Assembly: GCA_030998225.1 (NCBI GenBank)
Contig: JAPYXD010000715.1
Span: 372,001 to 436,000, forward strand
Direction of reading: 5' to 3'
Source of the DNA: Diplolepis rosae
Lineage: Eukaryota > Arthropoda > Insecta > Hymenoptera > Diplolepididae
DNA: 64,000 nt
Shown here: positions 44,577-54,270 of the stretch, one piece after another
Position numbering within the stretch: position 1 is the stretch's first letter
How the letters are laid out: each line of letters opens with the position of its first letter
The notes under the pieces: model-generated
What the model saw: only the letters and a program-made list of their open reading frames with translations
What the model was told of the DNA's origin: nothing
The model's database searches: none
Translations under genes and position numbers: made by a program

Positions 44577-45290
44577 TAGAACAATTAGAGGCAGATATTG
44601 CTGAAAAAGATGCCCAATTAGAGCAAATCAAAGTCAAAGTCGCAATCAAAACCAAAATTCTATGGTGAATCGAGTTGATGCAGTTTCGCCAAAAATTCCG
44701 TTAATTATTAGAACTGACATAAATACATGGTTATATCAGGTTGAGGCTAACCTCCGTCGTGCAAATATCATTAACGATACTACTAAATTTTATCACCTTA
44801 TTATGGCCTTAGACGCCGATGCGTTCAAATGCGTTAGTGACATTGTTAAAGCACAACCTTTTCCGGCAAATGCTTTTGAATTGGCTAAAGCGAATCTTAT
44901 AAAAGAATATGCTACTACTAAAGAAGAAGATTTGAAAAAGTTATTGAAAGGTCAGATTAATGTAACTTGTAAACCGTCTTTAATTCTTCGTCAGATACGT
45001 GATTTAAATTCTAGCAAGCTGAGTGATACAGTACTCATAACTATTTTTCTTGAATCACTGCCTGAGCATCATCGTAGTGTATTATCAATAATCTCCCACA
45101 AGGATCTTTCAACGCTAGCTGAAATTGCAGATAAAATCTCACCCAATAGTAATTATCAAACTTTTTCTGTTTCTCAATATTCAACTCCCAACCCAAGTAT
45201 TGCTTCAGTTGATTCTAGTTCAGTTAGAAGATTAAAAAGCAAACTTGACACTCTAATTAACTTACTCAAAAAAGATCAGAAAGAATAAAA
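44577..45290 (+). pseudogene. Gypsy II Gag, frameshifted near its start
   Basis: ATG 44577 (MSPVEQLEADIAEKDAQLEQ, a coiled-coil start) runs into a TGA at about 44667. From 44662 another frame carries the capsid-like region: INTWLYQVEANLRRANI, AYP-like FELAKANLIKEYA and LPEHHRSVLSII, ending in LDTLINLLKKDQKE at 45288. The shift lies just before 44662. The zinc knuckle is not evident. An ordinary gypsy capsid otherwise. Confidence 0.8.
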
Positions 45291-45534
45291 GAAAGGTAAT
45301 CATGAACCTCGTTCTTCTTGTAAATCTGTCAGTCGGGATAGATCAAAGAGTCGCGGAAGGGAGGGCTTATGCTTCGTTCATAAATTGTACCCAGATAACC
45401 CTAAATCGTGTAGGCAATGATGCTCTAAATATGATGAGTGTTCAAATAATAAACAAAAAAACTAACTTCACCTCCTCGCGTGGAGACAATTGAGAAATGT
45501 GTCAAAAGCTCTAAACGTCTCCTTATTCGTGATA

Positions 45535-46750
45535 GAACATCCGGATAAACATTCTTGATTGACACCGGCGCTGATATCCTTTTATTTTCTGTTGATTCGA
45601 AGTTTCGCAATCGACCTAGTGAATGAAACTTATTTGCCGCGGATGATACATCTATTAATACATTTGGTGAATCGTTACGTACCTAAAACTTAGAATTAAA
45701 ACGCGAAATTCGTTGGAACATTTGTATCGCTGACGTGCCTTATCCGATAATAGGAGCCGATTTATTGTGGCATTACGGACTTCTGGTCGACTTGCGCCAT
45801 TCTCGTCTCATTGACAATACCACTAAGCTTTATTTGTTAGGTATATTTAAAGATGCGTTGGTTCATTCTATTACTTCGATCGCCCCGGAGTCCAAATGTG
45901 CTCAAATTTTAGCATAATTTGCCGAAATCACCGGCACCAGCCAACTTAAGCCACCTAAAACTTCGGAAGTGTATCATCGCATCACAACATCAGGTGGGCC
46001 AGTTTCTGCTCGACCTCGTCGCTTAGCTCCGGATAAGTTAAAAACTGCAAAGGAAGAATTTCGCGTGTGGATGGCCCCAGGCATTTGTAAGCCATCAAGC
46101 AGTTCTTGGGCCAGTCCCATTGACATGACACCAAAAAAAGATGGGTCATTTCGTGTCTGCGGTGACTATGGACAGTTAAACGCGATCACTGTACCAGATA
46201 GGTACCCCACTCCAAATCTATACGATTTTGCCAGCAACATTTGTGGTTCTAAAGTATTTTCTAAGCTCGATTTTCACAAAGCGTATAACCAAATTCGTGT
46301 AGCTTCAGAGGATGTAAAAAAAACAGCCTTGACTACTCGGCTTGGTTTATTTGAGTTCTTGTACATGCCGTTTGGCTTGCGAAATTCTAGTCAGACATTC
46401 CAAAGATAAGTCAATAAAGCATTGGGTGATTTAGATTTCGTCTTTAGCTATCGAGATGATATTCTAGTTTTTTCATGCAAAGCTGCAGAGCATCATGAAC
46501 ATTTGCGTGTAGTGTTCGCGAGACTGAAAAGATATCAATTTTTACTAAACCTTCACAAATGCGTCTTTGAAGTAGAGGAACTAGAGTTTATAGGCTATAA
46601 AATCAATACTGATGGCATTAGTCCAACTAACGCCAAGATTGAGGCAATTATTTATTATCCTAAACCTTCAAAAATAGTTGTCTCCGCCGCTTTTTAGGCA
46701 TGGTTAATTTCTATCACAGAAATTTACCTCAAACGGCAGATACTCAAGCA
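45535..46750 (+). pseudogene. Gypsy II protease and reverse transcriptase
   Basis: Protease: FLIDTGADILLFS (DTG) after a TAA, then IIGADLLWHYGLLVDL at 45745 on. RT: from 45969, YHRITTSGGPVSARPRRL, SPIDMTPKKDGSFR, KLDFHKAYNQI (catalytic Asp) and PFGLRNSSQTFQR to a TAA at 46409. It continues with FSYRDDILVFS, where YRDD stands in place of the usual Y/F-hydrophobic-DD. Ends near 46700 with FYHRNLP-type sequence in another frame. RNase H is deleted. Confidence 0.85.
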
Positions 46751-46806
46751 CCCCTAAACTTATACTTTGTTGATTCTCACAAAATGACAAACGCGAGATT
46801 AAGTAG

Positions 46807-47687
46807 CTCGTGCCTTTTACAATAATTGGATTTCTAGATGTGGCTCGCCCAAGATATTATCCAGTGATCAGGGGTCGGAATTCGAAGTCACCCTTTTCCA
46901 ATCGTTACTGTCTCTGGTCGGGTGTCAGCATATCCACATTACTCCTTATATTCCTGCCGCAAACGTCATGATGAAGCGTTGGCATCGTTGCCTAAAAGCC
47001 TCACTCATGTGTCATAACGATAGCAATTGGACGTGTTCACTTTCAACTGTTCTGTTAGGGTTACGTTCTCACGTTCGCCCAGATACTGATGCTTCTCCAG
47101 CAGAATTTATTTTTGGTACGTCATTACGATTAGCAGGCAAATTCTTTTTAGAAGGTGAATTCACTGCAAATCCATGCACATTCTTGGAGGAATTTATGGA
47201 ATACATGCGTCAAGTTCAGCCAGTACCCGTAACCCATAATCGCAAACGGCGAATATTCGTACATAAAAATCTTTATCAATGCAGCCACGTGTGGATGCGC
47301 AACATGACAGCTAAATCGCTTGAAAGGCCTTACTCTGGCCTTTACAAAGTATTAAGTCGTCCTTCAGACCGTATTTTTAATATTGACTACAAAGGTTCTC
47401 AAAAAAGCGTTTCCGCAGAATTACTCAAACCCGCATTTTACATCCTAGAAACGCCAGATCAAGAATCGTTAGATGGTACTCAGGACATTCAGTCCGCGAT
47501 TCCTAGCTTTTCTGATGTTAATACTTCACTGCGTAATAAGATTAATATTATACTTAACGTGCCCAGTCCTAGTTGTCAAATGCAACAGTCTGATAATACG
47601 CATATCGATCGTTCTAAGATAAAAACATATGTGAATAAAAAGAAAGTTAAAATTAATGATAATTTAAATTCAGTACGTTGCGTATAA
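46807..47687 (+). pseudogene. Gypsy II integrase C-terminal half
   Basis: Starts after a deletion with VARAFYNNWISRCGSP and the integrase block SSDQGSEFEV (second catalytic Asp). ITPYIPAANVMMKRWHR follows, where the third catalytic residue is lost (M or K where E is expected). Then WTCSLSTVLLGLR and a long C-terminal tail with LLKPAFY. The HHCC finger and first Asp are missing. Open to 47687. Confidence 0.8.
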
Positions 47688-47857
47688 TACGCATGCTATA
47701 TTTTCCTTTATCTTCTGCAATACTACCTTCCTTATTAAATACAAAAAAAATAATAACGCTTAAGATTGTATTTTGCGAATATAATTATTTTACTACAAAA
47801 AAGTATTGTGAAATAAAGTTTGTTAAATCTTGTATCGTTGTCACTCGGAGGGAAAAG

Positions 47858-48112
47858 TGTGGGGAGTAGGTTATCTGTCTCTCTTGCACCATCAAAGTGG
47901 GGGAAGCTCCCAAGCCTCTTCCCGCTCTCGCTGCGCGGGTCGAATTAGTCTATGGCGCAAGTATCGCTCTGTTTAGTCGTTAAGCTAACTTTTGTAATTT
48001 GAATAGTTCAAAATAAAACTCTCTTTGTTATAGTTCATCCTGGTGATTATTAATATTGATTCCAAAAGAGAGTAGGACTGTTATCTACTGATAGATTTAT
48101 AAAAATTCTACA
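47858..48112 (+). repeat. Gypsy II 3' LTR
   Basis: 255 bp, TGTGGGG...TCTACA, preceded by a purine tract GGAGGGAAAAG (about 47847-47857) and followed by the AATA duplication. Confidence 0.95.
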
Positions 48113-48185
48113 AATAATAATCAAGTTACGCCATCTCTTAGCAAACCGCACGAATTAAGTTATAGATCCAATACAATATGATCTT

Positions 48186-48314
48186 TTTACAAATTATAAA
48201 ATGCTTAACATCAGAATTAAAATACTTGAAATTAATTATAAGATGTTTATATCTTTTGTCCATCTACGGAATATAAGGAAATTTCTACAATTTTAAAAAT
48301 GTACAATATTAATT
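48186..48314 (-). repeat. Dispersed AT-rich repeat, copy 2
   Basis: Reverse complement of 20224-20354. Confidence 0.8.
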
Positions 48315-48374
48315 ACAGCCGCAAGGCAGAGCCACTTGGCGATATAAGGAGATCTTTGTGTGAAGAATTAGATG

Positions 48375-48530
48375 CCGGACGCCTGTGTAACTCAGTGGTT
48401 AGAGCAGCCGACCGGGAATCGGAAGACCTTGGCTCGAATCCCAGCACAGTCGAAAGCGTAATTTTTTCCACAGAAAGATTTTCCAATTCTTTAATATTAT
48501 TAATTTTTATCAAAAAGAAAAATAAAGGTT
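48375..48530 (+). mobile_element. tRNA-derived SINE-like repeat
   Basis: 48381-48455 looks like a tRNA. The acceptor halves are CTGTG and CACAG, there is an A-box-like TAACTCAGTGG, and the anticodon-arm pairing is CCGA/TCGG with loop CCGGGAA (GGG, Pro-type). The T arm has the B box GGCTCGAATCC. Position 33 is C rather than T, arguing against a working tRNA. A shared 3' tail (CAGTCGAAAGCG, CCACAGAAAGATTTTCC) also occurs at 2655-2742. Confidence 0.65.
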
Positions 48531-48710
48531 TTTTTACAATGAATTTTAACCCTCAAATTATACGCCAATCGATGTCTCAATTTTAAAATTTTACTCCTGC
48601 GCAACGATTTTTCAAAGGTAACAACATTTTATTATTTTGTATCGTAACTTTGGACTGTTTGTTTATCATTTCTATGTACGTCATCCATGTTTATGTTATT
48701 ATTTTTTAGT

Positions 48711-48743
48711 CTTGATAAAGACTGAAGCTTCAGTCGAAACGTT
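48711..48743 (+). other. Hammerhead-ribozyme-like motif 2
   Basis: TTGATAA, then a perfect palindromic stem II (GACTGAAGCTTCAGTC), then GAAACGTT. Same core order as motif 1, but the core has changes (TTGATAA for CTGATGA). Confidence 0.4.
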
Positions 48744-49148
48744 AACTACTTATTTAGGAGAAAAATAAAATTTTAATTTCAAAGGACTTTGGAATGGATT
48801 TTTGGTTTCCTATAGAACATCGTTTAAAAAAATACCAGAAAGGCCATCATTCTCACTATTAGTAGTTTTTCATTGATGGGTGCAATTTTCAGTGTGTATT
48901 TAGATACAGTTGATGACACAATACTTTATAACCACATTAAATTTTAATAACACAATAACAACATTTAGAATCCTAACCTACAAATCGGTTTTATTTAGGT
49001 AATTTAATGTAGAAAATATGTTCCAATTTCTTAACAGATTAGAACACAATGCTTTCAGCAGCATTTTATTGAATTTCATATTTCTAAGAAAGAATGAAAT
49101 ATTTAAGCTGGGGGATAAAACATGTACATAATTTTACCATTTTTAAGC

Positions 49149-49277
49149 ATGGAAGACGACCAACCAAAAAGATACAAGCGACGCTTGGATCCTAATTATT
49201 CGCGGAGACACATTTCTGGTCAGACTCACGATACTTGGACCAAAAGAGCACTATATTTATCCAACGAAGGTATTTGA
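49149..49277 (+). CDS. Short unrecognised ORF, possible first exon
   Basis: 42 codons from ATG 49149 (MEDDQPKRYKRRLDPNYSRR). It is basic and ends just after a potential donor (GAAG/GTATTT). Codon composition looks coding-like next to very AT-rich flanks, but no downstream exon could be found. Confidence 0.2.
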   Translation: MEDDQPKRYKRRLDPNYSRRHISGQTHDTWTKRALYLSNEGI

Positions 49278-49649
49278 TCTACTATTACTTAATATTATAT
49301 CAATCCGAGGGGTTGACTCAATTTTTGAGAGTGTACACTATGTTTCAAAGATTTAAGAAGATTTTAACAAATTTGTAGATTATATTTATATTAGAAATTG
49401 CAATTCTGAAAATTATGTTTCGTTTTCTACAATATTTTTTTACTTATTAAAATTGTAGTAGTTAGCAATTGCAATTTATAAGAAAGGATTCATTATCTCA
49501 CTGGGCAAAATTTCTATTCAATTAATAGTTTAATAAATTCGAGGATAAATCGTTTTATGTACTTGTGAATAATTATGTTTGAAACTGAATATCAAAATAC
49601 ATTCTTAAATTCAAAATAGAAAATTTTCTAACATGAAATAGATTTACCG

Positions 49650-50185
49650 TTGTCGAAATATTTCGAAGAAGGAATATATACCTGCCGCCCGCTGCTTGAC
49701 CGTTCGTTGCTAACCCAGTCATTGAATCTATCAATCGTTTATTCTTTGGATCCACTAGCAGTCCGTAATGCGCGAGGAAGTCCATTCCGTGATGAAGATG
49801 CAACGAGTGTGGATGCCATCGTTGATCGCCGCTATCAGTAATGGCTGCTCTCGTTTCCCGACTTCCATGCGCATGGTTCACGTCACTTGGTTGCTTTTTC
49901 TCCGAATTTACTATGATACCAGAAAATTCTAGAAATTTTACTACAATAGTATCGCGATTCTGGGATGTCCGGCGAAATCCTGGCTGTCCACGTCCGCTAG
50001 ATCTGGATCGTCGATGCTGTTCTTGGGTCCTGCAGATTGCGCATATCTCCAAGTGTATGAGTTGCATTTACTCTATCCGCAAACACAAATCCAAACTTTG
50101 TAGAATCTCGACTGATTCCTGCGATTGAAAAATATGCTTCTAGTTGTCTGAACCAGAGCGATATTTTGAAGTTATATTGTTGCAC
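49650..50185 (-). pseudogene. Gypsy relic (gag start and protease end)
   Basis: Minus strand: 50185-49997 reads LWFRQLEAYFSIAGISRDSTKF, a gypsy capsid block. 49860-49700 reads MDFLAHYGLLVDPKNKRLID, the C-terminal protease block also seen in gypsy II (LLWHYGLLVDL). Everything between is deleted or scrambled. Confidence 0.7.
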
Positions 50186-50796
50186 AACACTTTTTACTGT
50201 CAGTTTTCACCTCAACCCGTTAAATTACGGAAAGTGAAATGTTCTGTGAAATAAAGATACACTATTTAAACAATAGAAATATATTTTATCTATAGTATTT
50301 CCAACGAGTACAATGTGGTCGAGCGACGATGTGATCGCTATGACTGTTGGCTAGAGCACTGTCGTTTTGCCCTGAAAGACGCTTTTCGAAGGCTTTCCAA
50401 AAACCCCTAATTCAAGAGAAAGTATAGAAAATATAATATCTGCAAGTTCTTAAACTACGTGACAAAAATCGGTTTTGCAGTGTTTACTCAGGAAACACCG
50501 AAGTCTGCGCACCAGGCAGTTGAGACTCGAATCCCTTAAATTGCTTTACCGCACTCTACCTAAACGTACTGCTGTCGTATACAATATAACTGAATATAAT
50601 TCCGTGTTCGACGAATTGCAAAACAATGTAATAGCTCCACGGCAAAGATACAAAACATTAAAATATTAAAATATTAGATTTAAAATATACTCGCTACAAC
50701 TTGTAAACAAAAATGGCGGAACTCATACGAAGCCATGTACGAAAATTATTTTATAGAAGTACAGTCAACTCAAAAAAATTATGACTGCAATAACCC
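50186..50796. other. No gene seen
   Basis: Unassigned. A 64-codon frame at 50475-50669 has no recognisable features. Confidence 0.35.
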
Positions 50797-51450
50797 TAAG
50801 GCCGGTCAACCTCTAATGGATGAGGCGTCCGCGTAGCTTAGTTCATGTGCCCAGTTGTACGCGGCGCTAGTTGTCGCAAGCGGGTAGAGTGCAGCAAGGG
50901 GAACTGGCTTCGTATGAGTTCCGCCATTGTTATTTAAAAGTGTTTAAAAATTCATTGTGCGTGTACAGAAAATAAATACTGTAATAATAAAATCATGGAT
51001 AAGAAATAATTTATTCAGTGCGTCAGAATGAAAGTGTGCCTATTTATCAGTTTTCGAAAAGAGGAGATACTGGACAACGATGGATAGAACCTTGTTGAAT
51101 TCTTACTTGTAATTTTTGTCATAATAAAAATACAAAATATAGATATTTTTAATTTTTACTTATTACGAAAAAATCAAGATTTAATGCAAAATTGTGAAAA
51201 TGTAATTCAACAGTGTGAATTTATTATCAACTTCTCATTCTTGAATTACATTTTCACAATTTTGCATTAAATCTTTAATTTCCTTTTAATTATATTCTCT
51301 GCGACACATTTAAAGAACCTACGTATGCATGTATGTGTACTGACACTCGCACATATAATGGTAGTTCACATGCACAGTTGTACGCGGCGCTAGTTGCTAA
51401 GCGTCCACCATCTATGGATTACGTTTGCACGGCCTGATTAACCCAAAATT
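50797..51450 (+). mobile_element. THAP-element fragment
   Basis: 50797-51095 parallels 59072-59345: GGTCAACCTCTAATG, GCGGCGCTAGTTGT, GGCTTCGTATGAGTTCCGCC. A decayed piece of the THAP coding sequence (ISFRKEE near 51045, then a stop) follows. The right edge, CCATCTATGGATTACG...GGCCTG, is a weak inverse of the left edge. A 35-bp perfect hairpin is embedded. Confidence 0.6.
51176..51275. repeat. Perfect 35-bp hairpin
   Basis: 51176-51210 is an exact reverse complement of 51241-51275, with a 30-bp loop. Confidence 0.95.
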
Positions 51451-51774
51451 GTCACCAATACGGGTTATAATGGATTGACGTGTTTAGTTGCGAACTTCAA
51501 AGAAGTACACACATGACGAAAGGAAAAATAGGAACCACAAGTAGGAAATTAAAGCTGATTTAAATAAAAATAATAATATTTTTGTTAATGTTACTCAGAT
51601 CACGCGCAATCAAAAACAAAATAGCAGATAATAGATTAAAAGTTATATTATGACGAACAGCAATACGAGAACGGTTTTAAACAACCCCAATCCATCCTTA
51701 CTCTGGGATAGTATAGACTTGCCTGCTACGAACTTACTGAAATCAACCAATCCTCGTTTAGGGAAGGAAGCAAC

Positions 51775-52310
51775 ACGTAATGAAGGCGTTCGGGGAGAAG
51801 GCAAGCGTGTCCGCCCTGGTCTCGAAGAGGTCCATTGAAATTAGGGACTTCGACGAGACCGTAGAGAAGAAAGAGGTTATGGTATGGCATGGCATGGCAT
51901 TAGGCAGACCGGCCTTCATCGGGTCATGCAGGCTCTTCACTCGCTTTAGTGGAGTGAAGATTGCAGTGATACAACTGACCGAGGCAGACGCAGCACATCT
52001 GCTTCAGCTAGGGGAAATGAGGATTGGATGCGTAGAGTGCCGCATCCGAGAGCATCCTGGAGTTGCCCGGTGTTTCCAGTGTCTCGGCTACGACCATATG
52101 TCTCGTGGTTGCGGCAACCCCGACAGGAAAGGTGCCTGTTGGAGGTGCGGCGCCACAGGGCACGTCGCGAATTGCGTTATTTTCTGATAAGGGCAGGGGC
52201 AGTGAAGAAAGGATCCCCTCCTGGAACATAAGACGACTCAGTAGAGAAAAACTAGGAGTACATCTCGAAGAAACCAGGCTCATTGATGTAAAAAATTAGC
52301 TTGAGGGTGT
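51775..52310 (+). pseudogene. R1-clade LINE ORF1 fragment
   Basis: Same family as 5160-6147. SALVSKRSIEIRDFDETVEKK, a CRLFTRFSGVKIAVIQL block and two CCHC knuckles (CVECRIREHPG..CFQCLGYDHMSRGC, then CWRCGATGHVANC) are readable from 51780 to 52187. The knuckles are better preserved than in the first copy. Flanks drop into AT-rich DNA, so only a piece was inserted or kept. Confidence 0.85.
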
Positions 52311-52619
52311 TCTACGGGTTCCCCGGCGGGAAGAAGGTAGTCAAATTTATTTTTGATTTTCGAAAATGGAAGCCGAATTTTAATTTTTTTCAAAAATGGT
52401 TACAACCAGACAAAAGATCAGGAATAAGACTGAAGGAAACACATTAAGTAAAATTTTTCTTTATGCAAAAAGAAATAAGTTATACTCGTTTAAAGAAGAG
52501 GCTTCCCATCAAGAGTATGAAAATTGCACCACCACCACTCCCCCCCCCCATTTCAGCAGATATTTGTCAAAACGAAAAAAAAAATTTCTAGAAAGACCCA
52601 TCAAATAGGACTCCAATTA

Positions 52620-53910
52620 CTAGGTTGTTCAAAAAGTTTTGAAAGCGACATCTATAGAGCAGTAGAAGAACCAAAATTTCTACGCGATTATAAGATTTCA
52701 ACTTTCATATGAACATACCCAAAGTGTCATTCCACTCTGTCGATTCATTGTTTGTTTACAAGCCATTTGAAGTTGACGTGTCAGTGTATTTTTGTACAAT
52801 GGAAAAAACCGAATATCGTGCAGTGATAAAATTCTTTGTTTTGGAAGGTTTATCAGCAACGGAAATTCATACAAAAATGGTGAAAGTTTTAAAGGAAGCT
52901 GCTCCTTCATTTCCAACTGTGCATCGATGGGTTTTAGAGTTTAGACGTGGTCGAAAAAGCGTTGAAGACGATCCACGCTCAGGACGTCCAAAAAGTGCAT
53001 CAACACCAGCATTCATAGCAAAAGTACAGGATATGGTTTTGGAAGATCGTCGATTAACCGAGAGAAATTTAGCAGAGGCCACAGACATCTCATTAGGCAG
53101 TGTGAGTCATATTTTACGTGAAGTTTTGGGTTTCAGAAAGCTCTGTGCACAATGGGTGCCACATTCGCTCACAATGGAACAAAAGCACGTTCGAATGCGA
53201 CTTTCTGAGCAACATTTGGAGCGTTTTCGAAAGGATAAAAAGGATTTTTTGCGTCGATTCATCACTATGGATGAGACTTGGGTCTTCCATCATGATCCTG
53301 AATCAAAACAAGAGGCTAAGGAGTGGTGTGAACCAGGCACTTCGGCACCGAAGCGAGTTCGTGTCCAGAAATCGGCGAAGAAGGTGTTAGCATCAGTTTT
53401 TTGGGATGCAAAAGAGATTTTGTTGGTGGATTATCTCCAAACTGGCAAAACAGTAAATTCTGAATATTATTGTAACCTTTTGGATCAATTCGATGCAAAA
53501 ATTCGTGAAAAAATACCCGGTTTGCAGAAGAAAAAAATCCTTTTTCATCAAGACAATGCACCCGCTCACACAGCTCAAAAAACCATCACTAAAATAACCG
53601 AATTAAAGTACGAATTGTTGCAGCATCTACCTTATTCGCTTGATTAAGCTCCCTCTGACTTCTGGCTGTTCCCACACCTCAAGAATATCCTTCGTGGGAA
53701 GCATTTTTCATCAAACGAAGAGGTTATAGCCGTCATAGAGGAGTATTTTGCAGGCCTTGCAGAAAGTCACTTCCATGATGGGATAAACAAGTTGGAAGAC
53801 CGTTGGACCAAATGTATTGATCTTATGGGAGATTATACTGAGCAATAAAAGTGATTTCACCAAAAAAACGTATTTTCATTTCCGCTTTCAAAACTTTTTG
53901 AACAACCTAG
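52620..53910 (+). mobile_element. Mariner IV, full length
   Basis: Same TIRs as mariner III (starts 52620, ends 53910), flanked by TA. Few differences from mariner III by eye. Confidence 0.95.
52799..53848 (+). pseudogene. Mariner transposase with premature stop
   Basis: ATG at 52799 matches the mariner III start. 282 codons then TAA at about 53645 where mariner III reads PDLAPSD. The stop precedes the third catalytic Asp, so the truncated product keeps D158 and D252 but cannot catalyse. Downstream sequence stays in frame to 53848. Very similar to mariner III, so loss was recent. Confidence 0.95.
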
Positions 53911-54270
53911 TAGCTAACTTTAAGCGCGATCGGACGACTTTGTTTTTTGGGGTGGTATCACTGGAGAAATTATGCCCCATATAGAAGAACATTTTTGGAC
54001 GGAATAAAACAGAAAATAAAATTTTGTAACGAAAGGCGGATTTTAGGATATTCATTCTTACTTGATAGAAGTTATAAAACTTTTTACAAAACATTATTCT
54101 AGAAAAAGTCGAGAATGGGAATTACGTCGCACACATAAAAATTTAAGAATTGAATACAAAATGATTATTGAGCGCAAGGATTTCGAAACGTTTGAAGAAC
54201 CCGAAGATCTGGGTAAAGATTGGAAGAATGAGTTAGCGAAGTTATACTTGTATATATATATATTTGAGTA

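Larger units (their letters stand above)
32555..48112 (+). mobile_element. Gypsy II: decayed LTR retrotransposon, host of gypsy III
   Basis: LTRs start TGTGGGGAGT and end CTACA. The 5' LTR is in two pieces (32555-32716 and 43405-43495) because gypsy III is inserted in it. The 3' LTR is 47858-48112. TSD AATA. LTR copies differ at about 11 of 253 positions by eye. Internal region 43496-47857 codes gag, protease, RT and integrase on the plus strand, with stops and a large RNase H deletion. Confidence 0.95.
31860..48171 (-). mobile_element. Mariner 2, split by a 15.6-kb nested insertion
   Basis: Minus-strand mariner of the mariner 1 family. 31860-32554 holds the N-terminal coding region. Its missing 5' end (TIR TTGGATCTATAACTTAATTC) lies at 48113-48171. 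Between them sits gypsy II with AATA duplicated at each edge (32551-32554 and 48113-48116). Alignment to mariner 1 is continuous across the junction. The 3' TIR is lost. Confidence 0.9.

Noticed and set aside
48381..48455. Functional tRNA-Pro gene
   Set aside because: Position 33 is C, the T stem has a mismatch, and the unit continues into a tail shared with another repeat copy. A SINE head fits better.
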